Below are positions 18,657 through 27,300 of a stretch of 64,000 nt of DNA, one piece after another. Under the pieces are notes generated by a model. That model did no database searches. It was not told the origin of the DNA and saw nothing but the letters and a program-made list of their open reading frames with translations. Position 1 is the stretch's first letter, and each line of letters starts with the position of its first letter. Both the position numbers and the translations under genes were made by a program. Origin of the DNA: Streptomyces sp. ERV7 (lineage in GTDB: Bacteria > Actinomycetota > Actinomycetes > Streptomycetales > Streptomycetaceae); assembly GCF_001653515.1 (NCBI RefSeq), contig NZ_LYOY01000029.1, positions 992,001-1,056,000 on the forward strand. The letters run 5' to 3'.

Positions 18657-19865
18657 GTGCCTCCCGTTCGCCCGACTCGCCGTCTTCTCATAGCCGGTGG
18701 CCTTGCCGTAGCCGCTTCGTCCGCGGCCTTGCACCCTGCCCTCGCCGCCCCTGCGCCCGCGCGGTCCGCGGCGCCGACGGCCGGTCCCGTCACGGTGCGG
18801 CTTGCCGGACCGACCGGGCCCTCCCCGGTGGGCGCGGTGGAGCTGCACCTGGTCGACCGTTCCAGGACCGACCCGTGGGCGGATCCGAAGCAGCCGCGTG
18901 AGCTGATGGTGACGGTGACCTATCCGGCGGCCGACACCCGGGGCCGTACGGCACTGCCGTGGCTGTCGGCGGGCGCCGAGCGTGCGCTGAAGGCCCGTTA
19001 CGGAGGTGTCCTGGACGCAGTCGTGATGCCGGCGACGCACAGCGCGGATCGCGCGCCGGCCCGCCGCGGCCGACGTCCCGTGCTCCTGTACTCGCCGGGC
19101 TACGCCTCCGACCGCACGTTCAACACCCTCGTCGTCGAGGACCTGGTGTCCTGGGGGTATGTCGTGGTCACGGTCGACCACCCCTACGACTCCGGCGAGG
19201 TGGAGTTCACCGACGGCCGTGTCGTGCTCACGCGCCCCGAGGAGGACGAGGACGCCATCACGAAGGCGGTCGCGGTGCGCGCCGCCGACCTGCGCTTCGT
19301 ACTGGACCGGCTGGCCTACCTCGACCGGGGTGGAAACCCCGACGCCCAGCGGCGCCCGCTGCCGCGTGGACTGTCCGAGACCATGGACCTGTCCCGGGTC
19401 GGGGTGTTCGGCCACTCCCAGGGCGGCGCCGCGGCGGCGTCCGTGATGGATGAGGATCCTCGGGTGCGAGCGGGCGTCAACCTCGACGGCGCCGTTCGCG
19501 GCCCGGTGGTGGAGCGGGGCCTGGACCGGCCGTTCCTGCTGATGGACACCGTGGTGCACGACGGGCTCCGCCAGGACCCGACTTGGTCCGCACTCTGGAA
19601 GAACCTGCGCGGCTGGCATCGGTGTCTGCGGCTGGCCGACGCGGACCACCTCGCGTTCACCGACCTGGTGTCCATCGCACCGCAGTTGGGGGTGCCGTTG
19701 CCCCTGCCCCTGGGGACGATCCCGGCCGAACGGGCGGTGGCAGCGGTGCGCGCGACCGTGCGGACCTTCTTCGACGCACACCTGCGCGGACATCCCGACA
19801 CCGGGCACCTGCTCATGGGGGCTTCGCCGCGCTATCCGGAGATCCAGTACATCGCCGGCCGCTAG
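18657..19865 (+). CDS. Secreted alpha/beta hydrolase, PAF-acetylhydrolase-like
   Basis: A 402-residue exported esterase/lipase. The N-terminus PPVRPTRRLLIAGGLAVAAS has a twin Arg before the hydrophobic core, so Tat export is possible. Nucleophile elbow GHSQGG lies near residue 260 (VGVFGHSQGGAAAAS); the family's Asp and His follow, the His plausibly in RLADADHLAFTD. The domain order resembles platelet-activating-factor acetylhydrolases, which hydrolyse short acyl esters. GTG at 18657 is chosen because AAGGAG is just upstream and the longer frame has no ribosome site. Confidence 0.8.
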   Translation: MPPVRPTRRLLIAGGLAVAASSAALHPALAAPAPARSAAPTAGPVTVRLAGPTGPSPVGAVELHLVDRSRTDPWADPKQPRELMVTVTYPAADTRGRTALPWLSAGAERALKARYGGVLDAVVMPATHSADRAPARRGRRPVLLYSPGYASDRTFNTLVVEDLVSWGYVVVTVDHPYDSGEVEFTDGRVVLTRPEEDEDAITKAVAVRAADLRFVLDRLAYLDRGGNPDAQRRPLPRGLSETMDLSRVGVFGHSQGGAAAASVMDEDPRVRAGVNLDGAVRGPVVERGLDRPFLLMDTVVHDGLRQDPTWSALWKNLRGWHRCLRLADADHLAFTDLVSIAPQLGVPLPLPLGTIPAERAVAAVRATVRTFFDAHLRGHPDTGHLLMGASPRYPEIQYIAGR

Positions 19866-19887
19866 CGGTGGTTGGCTGAACCGGGCT

Positions 19888-19912
19888 GCCCGTGGCCGTC
19901 ATGACCACGGGC
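19888..19912 (+). terminator. Hairpin after hydrolase gene
   Basis: GCCCGTGG / CCACGGGC with a 9-base loop, 22 bases after the stop codon. Confidence 0.5.
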
Positions 19913-19954
19913 GGGTATCCCGTCCTACGTGATGGCGCCGGACAGTGTGCCCTT

Positions 19955-20120
19955 ACGCGATACAGGTAAAGAGCAGATCAATCACGCGCCATGAAATTGC
20001 AAAAGCAAATCAATTTTTAGGTGTGCTGGACGAGATCATATCCCACTAGTCCGGTTTGACTCTTATTGGGGGACTCTTCAAGACTTCGCCTTCATCTCCC
20101 CTTTACTTACAGGGGCATTA
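19955..20120 (+). promoter_or_regulatory. AT-rich promoter region of the ALF/lectin/toxin island
   Basis: This 165-base stretch (for example TTGCAAAAGCAAATCAATTT and the TTGACTCTTATTGGG area) is far richer in A and T than anything nearby. It lies directly before the first gene of the 20-29 kb island. It likely holds the promoter and perhaps a silencer-type nucleoid-protein site. Exact -35/-10 boxes are not certain. Confidence 0.45.
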
Positions 20121-20124
20121 CGTG

Positions 20125-21726
20125 ATGAAGAGGGCTAGTCAAACCAGCATGGACAAGCAAGACATCACCTCTGCGCGTATGCGCAGGGTCATCACCCGCG
20201 GCGTCGTCACCACCACCGCTCTGGCCGCCGTGGCCGGTGTGGCCGCGCCGGGCGTCGCCGTCGCCAGGCCCGCGGAGGCCGTGGTCGCGGCCTCCGCCGT
20301 CGGCACCGACGAGAAGCAGCGCGTGGAGGCGGCCGCGGTCGTCGGCCTCGACGCCACATGGGACGTGCTCCAGCGCGGCGACCTGGACTTCATCCAGGAG
20401 CTGTGGCGCAAGGCCCGCGAGGGCGGCGAGAAGTACGAAGCGGTGCGGATGGCGGCCGAGGAGGCCATGCTCAGCCCCGACGCGGAGGCCCACGTCCGGT
20501 TCATCGTCAGCGGTATCCACGAGGCCTACGCGAGTGACAAGAAGCGCGAGCAGGAGCGTGAGGCCGCTGCCCGCGCCGACCGGCTCGCCAAGTCGCAGGC
20601 GCTGATCGCGGTGGGCATCCCGGGCAGCCCCGACCTGCTGGCGCTGAGCGACGACAACTTCGTCCGCGCCGTCATGAAGCACGCCGCCTCCGGCCCGGAG
20701 GTCAAGGCCGCGGCGGCGGCCGCGCTCGCCGGTGACGCGACCGCCTGGCGCGAGTTCATCACCAACGGTGCCCGCGAGGCCCATCAGCGCGATGTGGCCG
20801 CCGAGCTCAAGGAGCTGGAGGAGAAGAACCGCGAGGAGGCGCGGCGCCAGCAGGAGCTGGCCGCACGCAAGGCCACGGCGGCGCTGTTCAACCTCCAGCC
20901 CTCCGAGCCCATGCTCGGCCTCAGCGACGACAACTTCATCCGCGAGCTGCTGCGCCAGGCCGTCGCCGCCAACGGCCCCGAGCTGTACGCCGCCGCCCAG
21001 AAGGCGGCGCTGAGCCAGAACGCCGCCGACTGGCGCGAGTTCATCCACACCGGGGCGGAGAAGGCGTACAAGACCGACGCCGAGAACCGGCGCAAGCAGA
21101 TCGCCGAGGCCAACAAGCTGCGTCTGAAGCAGATCGCGGCCGCGCTGGCGAAGACCGGGGTCAACCCCTGGTTCGTGGCCAAGGCCAACAAGGCGCTGAC
21201 CGGCACGGACGAGGGCGTCGTCGACTTCCTCAAGGAGGCGAACCAGTACCGCGCGATGCGCCAGTCGCTGCAGCCCGCCACCGGCAAGCCGGCCGGCTTC
21301 TTCGTCCGGCAGTCGAAGGTGGACGCCGGTGAGGCCTTCGTCGCGCCTGTTACCGCCCAGGGCAAGCAGACCGACCGCGAGGACGCCACCTGGGTCGTCG
21401 TGCCCTCCCTCGCCAAGAAGGCCGACTGCTACTCCTTCGAGTCGGCCCGCGACCGCGGCTCCTTCCTGACGCTGAAGGGCCAGCGGGTCGTCGCGGCCGC
21501 GCACGACGGCAGCGCCGGCTCGGCCCAGGCCGCCACCTGGTGCGCCCGCCCGGGGCTGTCCGGTTCGGGCAAGTCCTTCGAGTCGGCGAGCCAGTCCGGC
21601 CGCTGGCTGCGGCACTTCGAGGGCGATGTCTACGCGGCCGGCAAGGACGGCAAGAACCGCTTCGACGGCGGCAAGGACTTCGCCCAGGACGCCAGCTGGA
21701 AGCTGGCCAACCCGCTCGCGTCCTGA
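20125..21726 (+). CDS. Secreted ALF-repeat protein with C-terminal AbfB lectin domain
   Basis: A 533-residue exported protein. A long signal peptide (about residues 1-55) contains RRVITRGVVTTTALAAVAG. Residues about 80-350 hold ALF repeats, each a helical hairpin of about 40 residues with the pattern VRxAAxxAL...FIxxGxxEAxxxD; examples are VRMAAEEAMLSPDAEAHVRF and VKAAAAAALAGDATAWREFI. Residues about 395-533 form an AbfB (CBM42) beta-trefoil: CYSFESARDRGSFLTLKG, SFESASQSGRWLRHFEGD, FDGGKDFAQDASWKL. The AbfB fold binds arabinofuranosyl side chains in GH54 enzymes. No catalytic domain is present, so this is a probable adhesin or lectin. A GTG three bases upstream is an equal start candidate. 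First gene of the island. Confidence 0.82.
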   Translation: MKRASQTSMDKQDITSARMRRVITRGVVTTTALAAVAGVAAPGVAVARPAEAVVAASAVGTDEKQRVEAAAVVGLDATWDVLQRGDLDFIQELWRKAREGGEKYEAVRMAAEEAMLSPDAEAHVRFIVSGIHEAYASDKKREQEREAAARADRLAKSQALIAVGIPGSPDLLALSDDNFVRAVMKHAASGPEVKAAAAAALAGDATAWREFITNGAREAHQRDVAAELKELEEKNREEARRQQELAARKATAALFNLQPSEPMLGLSDDNFIRELLRQAVAANGPELYAAAQKAALSQNAADWREFIHTGAEKAYKTDAENRRKQIAEANKLRLKQIAAALAKTGVNPWFVAKANKALTGTDEGVVDFLKEANQYRAMRQSLQPATGKPAGFFVRQSKVDAGEAFVAPVTAQGKQTDREDATWVVVPSLAKKADCYSFESARDRGSFLTLKGQRVVAAAHDGSAGSAQAATWCARPGLSGSGKSFESASQSGRWLRHFEGDVYAAGKDGKNRFDGGKDFAQDASWKLANPLAS

Positions 21727-21779
21727 TCCGGCCCGACCGGCCCCACTCCTTCGTAGACCTGAACAGAACGGAACACCCG

Positions 21780-22337
21780 ATGTCCCGGATCATCCGAGTC
21801 GCGCTGGCCGCCACCGCCGGCCTGGCCGCCCTGGCGGGCACCGCCACCGCCGTCCACGCGGACGGCACCACCACGACCAGCGCCGCCCCCGAGGTGGCCA
21901 CCGTGCAGCTGCAGGCGGCGCACAGCGGCAAGTGCCTGGCCATCGACAAGGGCAGCCTGCGCAAGGGCGCCGACGCGGTGCAGAGCACCTGCGCCGACGG
22001 CGTCGACAACCAGCTCTTCGAGATGGCCCCCACCGGTGACGGCACCCTGGAGCTGCGGCCCAAGCACAGCGGCAAGTGTCTCGAAGTGGAGAACAGCGGC
22101 ACCGCGGGCGGCTCGAACATCCAGCAGTGGTGGTGCCACGGCGGCGCCAATACGCGGTGGCGCCCGTTCCTCGTGGACGTAGCCAAGGACCTGTACGAGC
22201 TGCGTCCCGCGCACACGACCGCGGCCCGCTGCCTCGACGTCAAGAGCGGTGCCGCCACCGAGGGCGCGAACGCCCAGCTGTACTACTGCAACGGCAGCGC
22301 GGCCCAGCAGTGGCAGATCAAGCCGGTCAAGGTCTGA
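21780..22337 (+). CDS. Secreted ricin-type (RICIN) lectin, copy 1
   Basis: A 185-residue exported lectin: signal peptide MSRIIRVALAATAGLAALAG, cleavage near residue 27, then one ricin-B beta-trefoil of about 140 residues. Three repeats each show a GKCL/RCLD start and a QxW-like end: HSGKCLAIDKG, HSGKCLEVENSG ... QQWWCHGG, and ARCLDVKSG ... QQWQIKP. Binds glycans by family knowledge; ligand unknown. It lies 53 bases after the ALF/AbfB gene and is a tandem paralogue of the next gene. No catalytic module. Confidence 0.85.
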   Translation: MSRIIRVALAATAGLAALAGTATAVHADGTTTTSAAPEVATVQLQAAHSGKCLAIDKGSLRKGADAVQSTCADGVDNQLFEMAPTGDGTLELRPKHSGKCLEVENSGTAGGSNIQQWWCHGGANTRWRPFLVDVAKDLYELRPAHTTAARCLDVKSGAATEGANAQLYYCNGSAAQQWQIKPVKV

Positions 22338-22408
22338 ACACCGGCCCCGGCACCGGCTTCCGCACGGGCCTGAGCACCCCCCACCTTCGAGAGGAAACCG
22401 AACACCCC

Positions 22409-23026
22409 ATGTCCCGGATCATCCGTGCCACGCTGGCCCTGACCGCCAGTGTCGCCGCCCTGGCCGGCACCGCGACCGCCGTCCACGCAGACGCGGCCGA
22501 AGACGCGGCCAATGCCGCCAGGGAAGCGGCCAATACGGCACGCGCGAGCGCCGACGAGGCCGCCTCGCGGGCCAAGCTGCCCTCGGCGACCGTCCAGCTC
22601 CAGGCCGCCTCCAGCGGCAAGTGCCTGGAAATCAACAATGGCGCGATCACCGACGGCCTGCCGGCCCAGCAGTGGACGTGCAACCCCGACACCACCGCCC
22701 AGCAGTGGCGCATGGTCCCCACGGCCGGCGCCTCGTACGAGCTGCGGACCGTCACCGGCAACAAGTGCCTCGAGGTCGAGAACAGCGGCACCAAGGCCGG
22801 CGCGGCCGTCCAGCAGTGGACGTGCTCCGGCGGGGCGCAGATGCGCTGGCGGGCCGTGCTCGTCGACCCGGCGAGGAAGCTGTTCCAGCTGCGTCCCGCC
22901 CACACCGAGGACCGCTGCCTGGACATCGTCAGCGCCAAGACGGAGAACGGCGTCAAGGTCCAGTCCTGGTACTGCAACCAGACCGACGCCCAGCTGTGGC
23001 AGATCAAGCCGGTCAAGACCAAGTGA
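22409..23026 (+). CDS. Secreted ricin-type (RICIN) lectin, copy 2
   Basis: A 205-residue paralogue of the preceding lectin with nearly the same signal peptide (MSRIIRATLALTASVAALAG). It differs by an Ala-rich helical insert, residues about 28-55, between the signal and the trefoil. Trefoil marks: SSGKCLEINNG ... QQWTC, GNKCLEVENSG ... QQWTCSGG, and EDRCLDIVSA ... QLWQIKP. The duplication probably gives two sugar specificities or a stalked version. Ends 8 bases before the next start, so the genes are likely co-translated. Confidence 0.85.
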   Translation: MSRIIRATLALTASVAALAGTATAVHADAAEDAANAAREAANTARASADEAASRAKLPSATVQLQAASSGKCLEINNGAITDGLPAQQWTCNPDTTAQQWRMVPTAGASYELRTVTGNKCLEVENSGTKAGAAVQQWTCSGGAQMRWRAVLVDPARKLFQLRPAHTEDRCLDIVSAKTENGVKVQSWYCNQTDAQLWQIKPVKTK

Positions 23027-23034
23027 GGCCGGCA

Positions 23035-24150
23035 GTGAGGCGTCAGTGGTGGGCCGCGAGGGCCACGGCCATCGCCCTGCTGGCCGGCGGGGGCGTTCTG
23101 GCGGCGGGGGCGGCACCGGCATGGGCCGGCGCGCCGCCGGCCTCCACCACGTCGGGCGCCACGCAGGAGCAGCCGGCCGACCCGGCGGCGGCGATGAAGG
23201 CCGCCGCCGCGGCGAGCGCACGCGACTACGTGCACTCGATCGCCGTCTCGAAGCTGCCGGCCGAACTGCGCGTCTCCGCGTGGAACGCCCTGCGCAGCAC
23301 GCGGGGGGATGCGGCGATCGCCGAGTGGATGGCTCCCGGCGGCGGTTACGCGTACACCAAGCAGCGTCTGAAGGACTCGCGCACGCAGAACCGGAGTTTC
23401 TGCGAGCGGGTCGTGGCCACCCACACCGCGCAGTTCTCCCCGGCGGTGCGCGCGGCAGCCGAGAAGGCGCTGAAGGGCTCGGACGCCGACCGTGCCGCCT
23501 TCGTGAAGTCCGGTTACGCGCAGGCCCAGAAGCGTGACCGCGAAAGCCGCGCGGCCGACGTCGAGCACCGCCTGGAAGTCTCCGCCGCGGACCGGGAGTT
23601 CGTCGCCGCGCTCGCCCAGCACGCCCCGGGCGAGCAGGTGCGGGTGGCGGCGCAGTGGGCACTGCGACCGGGCGCCACCGATGCCGACATCGCCGAGTTC
23701 TACGGGTACGGCTGGGCCACCGGGGGTTCGTTGGACCTGGAGGCGTACCGGCTGCACGTGTCCGACGCCGAGACGGCCCGGCGTGCCGCGCTCTCGCAGC
23801 TGATCGCGAAGGCGGCGGCCGCCGAAGAGGCGGTCAAGGGCGCCGCCGACGCCGCGAAGGCCCGCGCCGAGGCGGAAGCCGCCTGGAAGGCGGTGTCCGA
23901 GCACGCCGGGGGCGCACAGAAGGCGTGGCTGGCGGAGCAGGAGGCCGCGGCCGCGCAGGCGGAGAACTGGCGCGGCATCGCCAAGGCCGCCAAGGAGTCC
24001 GCGAACGAGCTGTGGAAGGGCATCGGCGATCCCGCCGACGCCAACCAGACGTCCTGGGCCGAGGAGCAGGCGGGCGCGACCGCGTCGGCCGGCTTCTGGA
24101 AGGACATGTTCGAGCGGGCCCGGGACGCGGAGAACCGCGTCAAGGGCTGA
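23035..24150 (+). CDS. Secreted ALF-repeat protein
   Basis: A 371-residue exported protein. GTG at 23035 has GAGG 6 bases upstream and gives a signal peptide (ARATAIALLAGGGVLAAGAA). The body has at least two recognisable ALF repeats (VRAAAEKALKGSDADRAAFV; VRVAAQWALRPGATDADIAE) and a C-terminal Ala/Glu/Lys-rich helix (residues about 255-330) predicted to form a coiled coil, ending ...FERARDAENRVKG. It resembles the N-terminal half of the giant toxin protein that follows, but has no HINT or toxin domain. May be a helper or a decoy scaffold. Followed by two terminator-like hairpins. Confidence 0.78.
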   Translation: MRRQWWAARATAIALLAGGGVLAAGAAPAWAGAPPASTTSGATQEQPADPAAAMKAAAAASARDYVHSIAVSKLPAELRVSAWNALRSTRGDAAIAEWMAPGGGYAYTKQRLKDSRTQNRSFCERVVATHTAQFSPAVRAAAEKALKGSDADRAAFVKSGYAQAQKRDRESRAADVEHRLEVSAADREFVAALAQHAPGEQVRVAAQWALRPGATDADIAEFYGYGWATGGSLDLEAYRLHVSDAETARRAALSQLIAKAAAAEEAVKGAADAAKARAEAEAAWKAVSEHAGGAQKAWLAEQEAAAAQAENWRGIAKAAKESANELWKGIGDPADANQTSWAEEQAGATASAGFWKDMFERARDAENRVKG

Positions 24151-24166
24151 TCGCACCGATCGTCCT

Positions 24167-24201
24167 GGTGTCCGGCCGGCTTGACCCCCCGGCCGGACAC
24201 C
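24167..24201 (+). terminator. Hairpin after ALF gene
   Basis: Perfect 13-base stem GGTGTCCGGCCGG / CCGGCCGGACACC with a 9-base loop, 17 bases after the stop codon. Confidence 0.7.
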
Positions 24202-24254
24202 CGAGCCGCCGTGCGCCACGCGGCTCCCTTTCTTCTCTGTCTTTTCCCGATCCT

Positions 24255-24300
24255 CCCTGCCCCCTCATCACGGTGACGCCTGGGGCAGGGGGTGTTTTCT
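24255..24300 (+). terminator. Second hairpin with T-run, directly before the toxin gene
   Basis: CCCTGCCCC / GGGGCAGGG followed by GGTGTTTTCT. It ends only about 30 bases before the toxin start, leaving almost no room for a separate promoter. It could act as an attenuator that limits read-through into the toxin gene. Confidence 0.55.
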
Positions 24301-24328
24301 GTATCCACAATTGAGGGGGATTCATCCC

Positions 24329-27300
24329 GTGATGGGTAGATTCTGGCCGAGGGCCGGAAGGCTACGTGGCCGTGCGACCGCGGCAGCCTCGGGGACGTTG
24401 TCCGCGACCTTGGTCCTGGCGATCCTGGGCGGTTCGACGGCCGAGGCCACCGCCGCCACGACCGCCCGCGCCGAGCAGGCCTCGTACACCAAGACCCTGG
24501 CCACGCTGGACCGCGTCGCCGCGGCCCTGCCGAAGGCACCCGGCGCGCCGGCCGCCGCCCCGCAGTCGGAGCTGGACAGGATCAGTGCCGAGCGGGACCG
24601 CCAACTTGTCGAGGACTACGCGGAGTTCGACGAGGAGGACGAGGTCCGCGATGCCGCGAAGAAGGCGCTGGAGAGCAGCGACCCGAACGCGGTCAAGAAC
24701 TTCCTGGAGCACGGCGAGGCCGAAGCCCGCCAGCGCGCCAAGGACAAGCGTGACGGCACCGACGTCAAGAACCGCCGGCAGATCGAGGCGATGCGGGGCA
24801 CCGGCGGCCCGGTGTTCAACGCCGAGGTCGAGCGGGTCCTGAAGTCCGACGCCAAGGCCCGTGCCGACTTCCTGGCGTTCGGCGCGGACATCGCCCGGAC
24901 GCGGGACAAGGCGAACGAGCAGAGCGCCAAGGAGCGGGCGGCACAGCTGCGCAAGCGCGTCGAGATGCTGGTCGCCTCCGGCGGCCCCGAGGTCAAGAAG
25001 GCCGCCGCGGCCGCGCTGGCCACAGGCGACGACAAGGTCATCGCCGAGTTCCTGGAAAAGGGCTACCAGATAGCGGCCCAGAAGGACGCGGATGACCGGG
25101 CAGCGCACGAGAAGGCGCTGAAGGAGGCCCAGGAGGCCGCGGACAAGCTCCGCGAGCTGGCCGAGAAGACCGCCCGCGCCGCCGAGGCCCGCACCAAGCT
25201 CATCACCGCCCACGGCAACGCGGTCAAGGCCCTCAAGGAAGCGTCCAACGCGATGACTTCCGCGGCCGGACAGGCGCGAGCGGCGGACCGTATGCTCTCC
25301 GCCGACCGGGCGGGCAAGACCCTGTCCTCGTACGACAACGTCAAGGCCGAGGCCGTCCGCCAGGTCGGCATCGCCGACGGCGCGGCGAAAGCCGCCCGGG
25401 TCGCGGCCGCGCAGGCCAAGGTCCAGGCGGACGTCCTCGTCGAGACCGGCCTGACCTACGGCACGCAGTGGTCCGACGTCGCCTCGGGAATCGCCGCTGC
25501 CGCGGAGGCGGCCGTCAAGGCCAGCCAGACCGCGCAGCACGCCATCGACGCCACCGAGGCCGACGCCAAGGGCCTCAACGCCAAGAACCAGGCCGAGCTC
25601 CACGAGCAGCAGGCCAAGCAGTGGCGGGCCAACGCCGAGCAGCACGCCAAGGCCGCGGCCACGCTGGCCGAGGCCGCCGCGAAGCAGGCCAAGATCGCAG
25701 CCGATGCGGCAGCCCGTGCCAAGACGGCCCGCGTCGAGGCCGAGAAGGCCGAGAAGCAGGCCTGGGAGCACGCCAAGAAGACCCGCGAGGCCCGCGTCGA
25801 GGCCCAGCGCCAGGCGAAGATCGCGGCTGAGCAGCGCGCGATTGCCGAGCGCGAGCGCAACCTGGCCGCGGCGGCGCGGGTACGCGCCGAGAAGGAACGC
25901 GACCTCGCGGCCGCTGCCCGCGCCCGCGCCGAGGCCGAGGCGCGCACCGCCTCCGCCGCACGCGCGGACGCCCAGGCAGCCGCCGCCACCGCGGCCTCGT
26001 CGCGGGCGGACGCCGAGAAGCAGGAAGGCATCGCGGCCAAGGCCGACGAGAACGCCCGCGGCATGGAGAGCGCCTCCCGCGAGGCCTGGCGCAAGTCCCG
26101 CGAAGCCCGTATGGACGCCGACGCCAAGGCGTCGCGTGCGCAGGCCACCGCATCGATGGCGGCCGCAGCGAAGGGCACCGCGTACTCCGTCGAGGCCCAG
26201 ACCGCGGCGACCGCCGCCCGGGCCGACGCCGACACCGCGAACGCGGCCGCCGGCCAGGCACAGAATGCCGCCGACACGGCCAGTGGCGCGGCCATCCGGG
26301 CGCGTACCGCCGCGACCCAGGCCGCCGGTGCGGCGGCCCGCGCACGGGCGGCGGCAGCGGAAGCCACCGCTCACGCGGCACGCGCCAACGCCGCGGCGAA
26401 CAAGGCCGAGGCGGCGGCAGCCGCCGCGAACGCGGCCGCGAACCGCGCCGAGGCCGAGGCCGCCGCCACTCACGCGGCCGCGCTGCGCGCCAACACCCAG
26501 GCCGCCGAGGCCACCGCACAGGAAGCCCGGGCCGGAGTCGCGGCCCACGAGGCCGCACGGCTGGCCGGACTGGCCGCCGTAGAGGCCAACAACGCCCTCC
26601 AGGCGGCCAACCGCACCAAGGCGGAGGCCGATGGCGCGGTCCGCGAGGCCGCGATGGCCAGGCTCCAGTCAGGCATCGCCGTCCAGGCCGCCGGCGCCGC
26701 CCGCGCGACCGCGGCCGGTATCGCCGACCCGGCCAACACCGCGATCGAGCTGACCGCACCGTTCTCCGGCAAGGACATCGACGCGGACTTCGCCGCGGCG
26801 GTGGCCGCCGCAGCCCAGGAGATGGGTGAGGAGCAGGTCACCTCGGCCGAGGCCAAGGCAGCGGAGGCCGTGAAGGCGGCCGAGGCGGCCGAGGCCGCCG
26901 CCAAGCGCGCCAATGCCCAGGTCGCCCCGGCCTTCAAGGCCGCCGCCGACGCCGCCCGCTCCTCCGCGAACGCCGCCCGCTCGACGGCGGCGGCGATGAA
27001 GTCCGCGGCCGAGGCCGCCGCCGACGGCGCCAAGGCACGTGCCGCGGCCGCCCGCGCCAACCAGGCCGACGCCCAGGCCCAGCAGGACGCCAAGGACGCC
27101 CGGGCAGCCGCAAACCAGGCCTACGCCGACGCCAGCGCGGCCCGACAGGCCGCCAACCAGGCCGAAGCCGAAGCCGCCCGCGCCCGGGGGGCTGCCGCAG
27201 AGGCGGACCGGCACGCCGCCGCGGCCGCCGGCGCTGCCGACCTCGCCGAGAAGGAAGCGGCCACCGCACAGACCGCCGCGACCCGGGCGAAGGAGGACGC

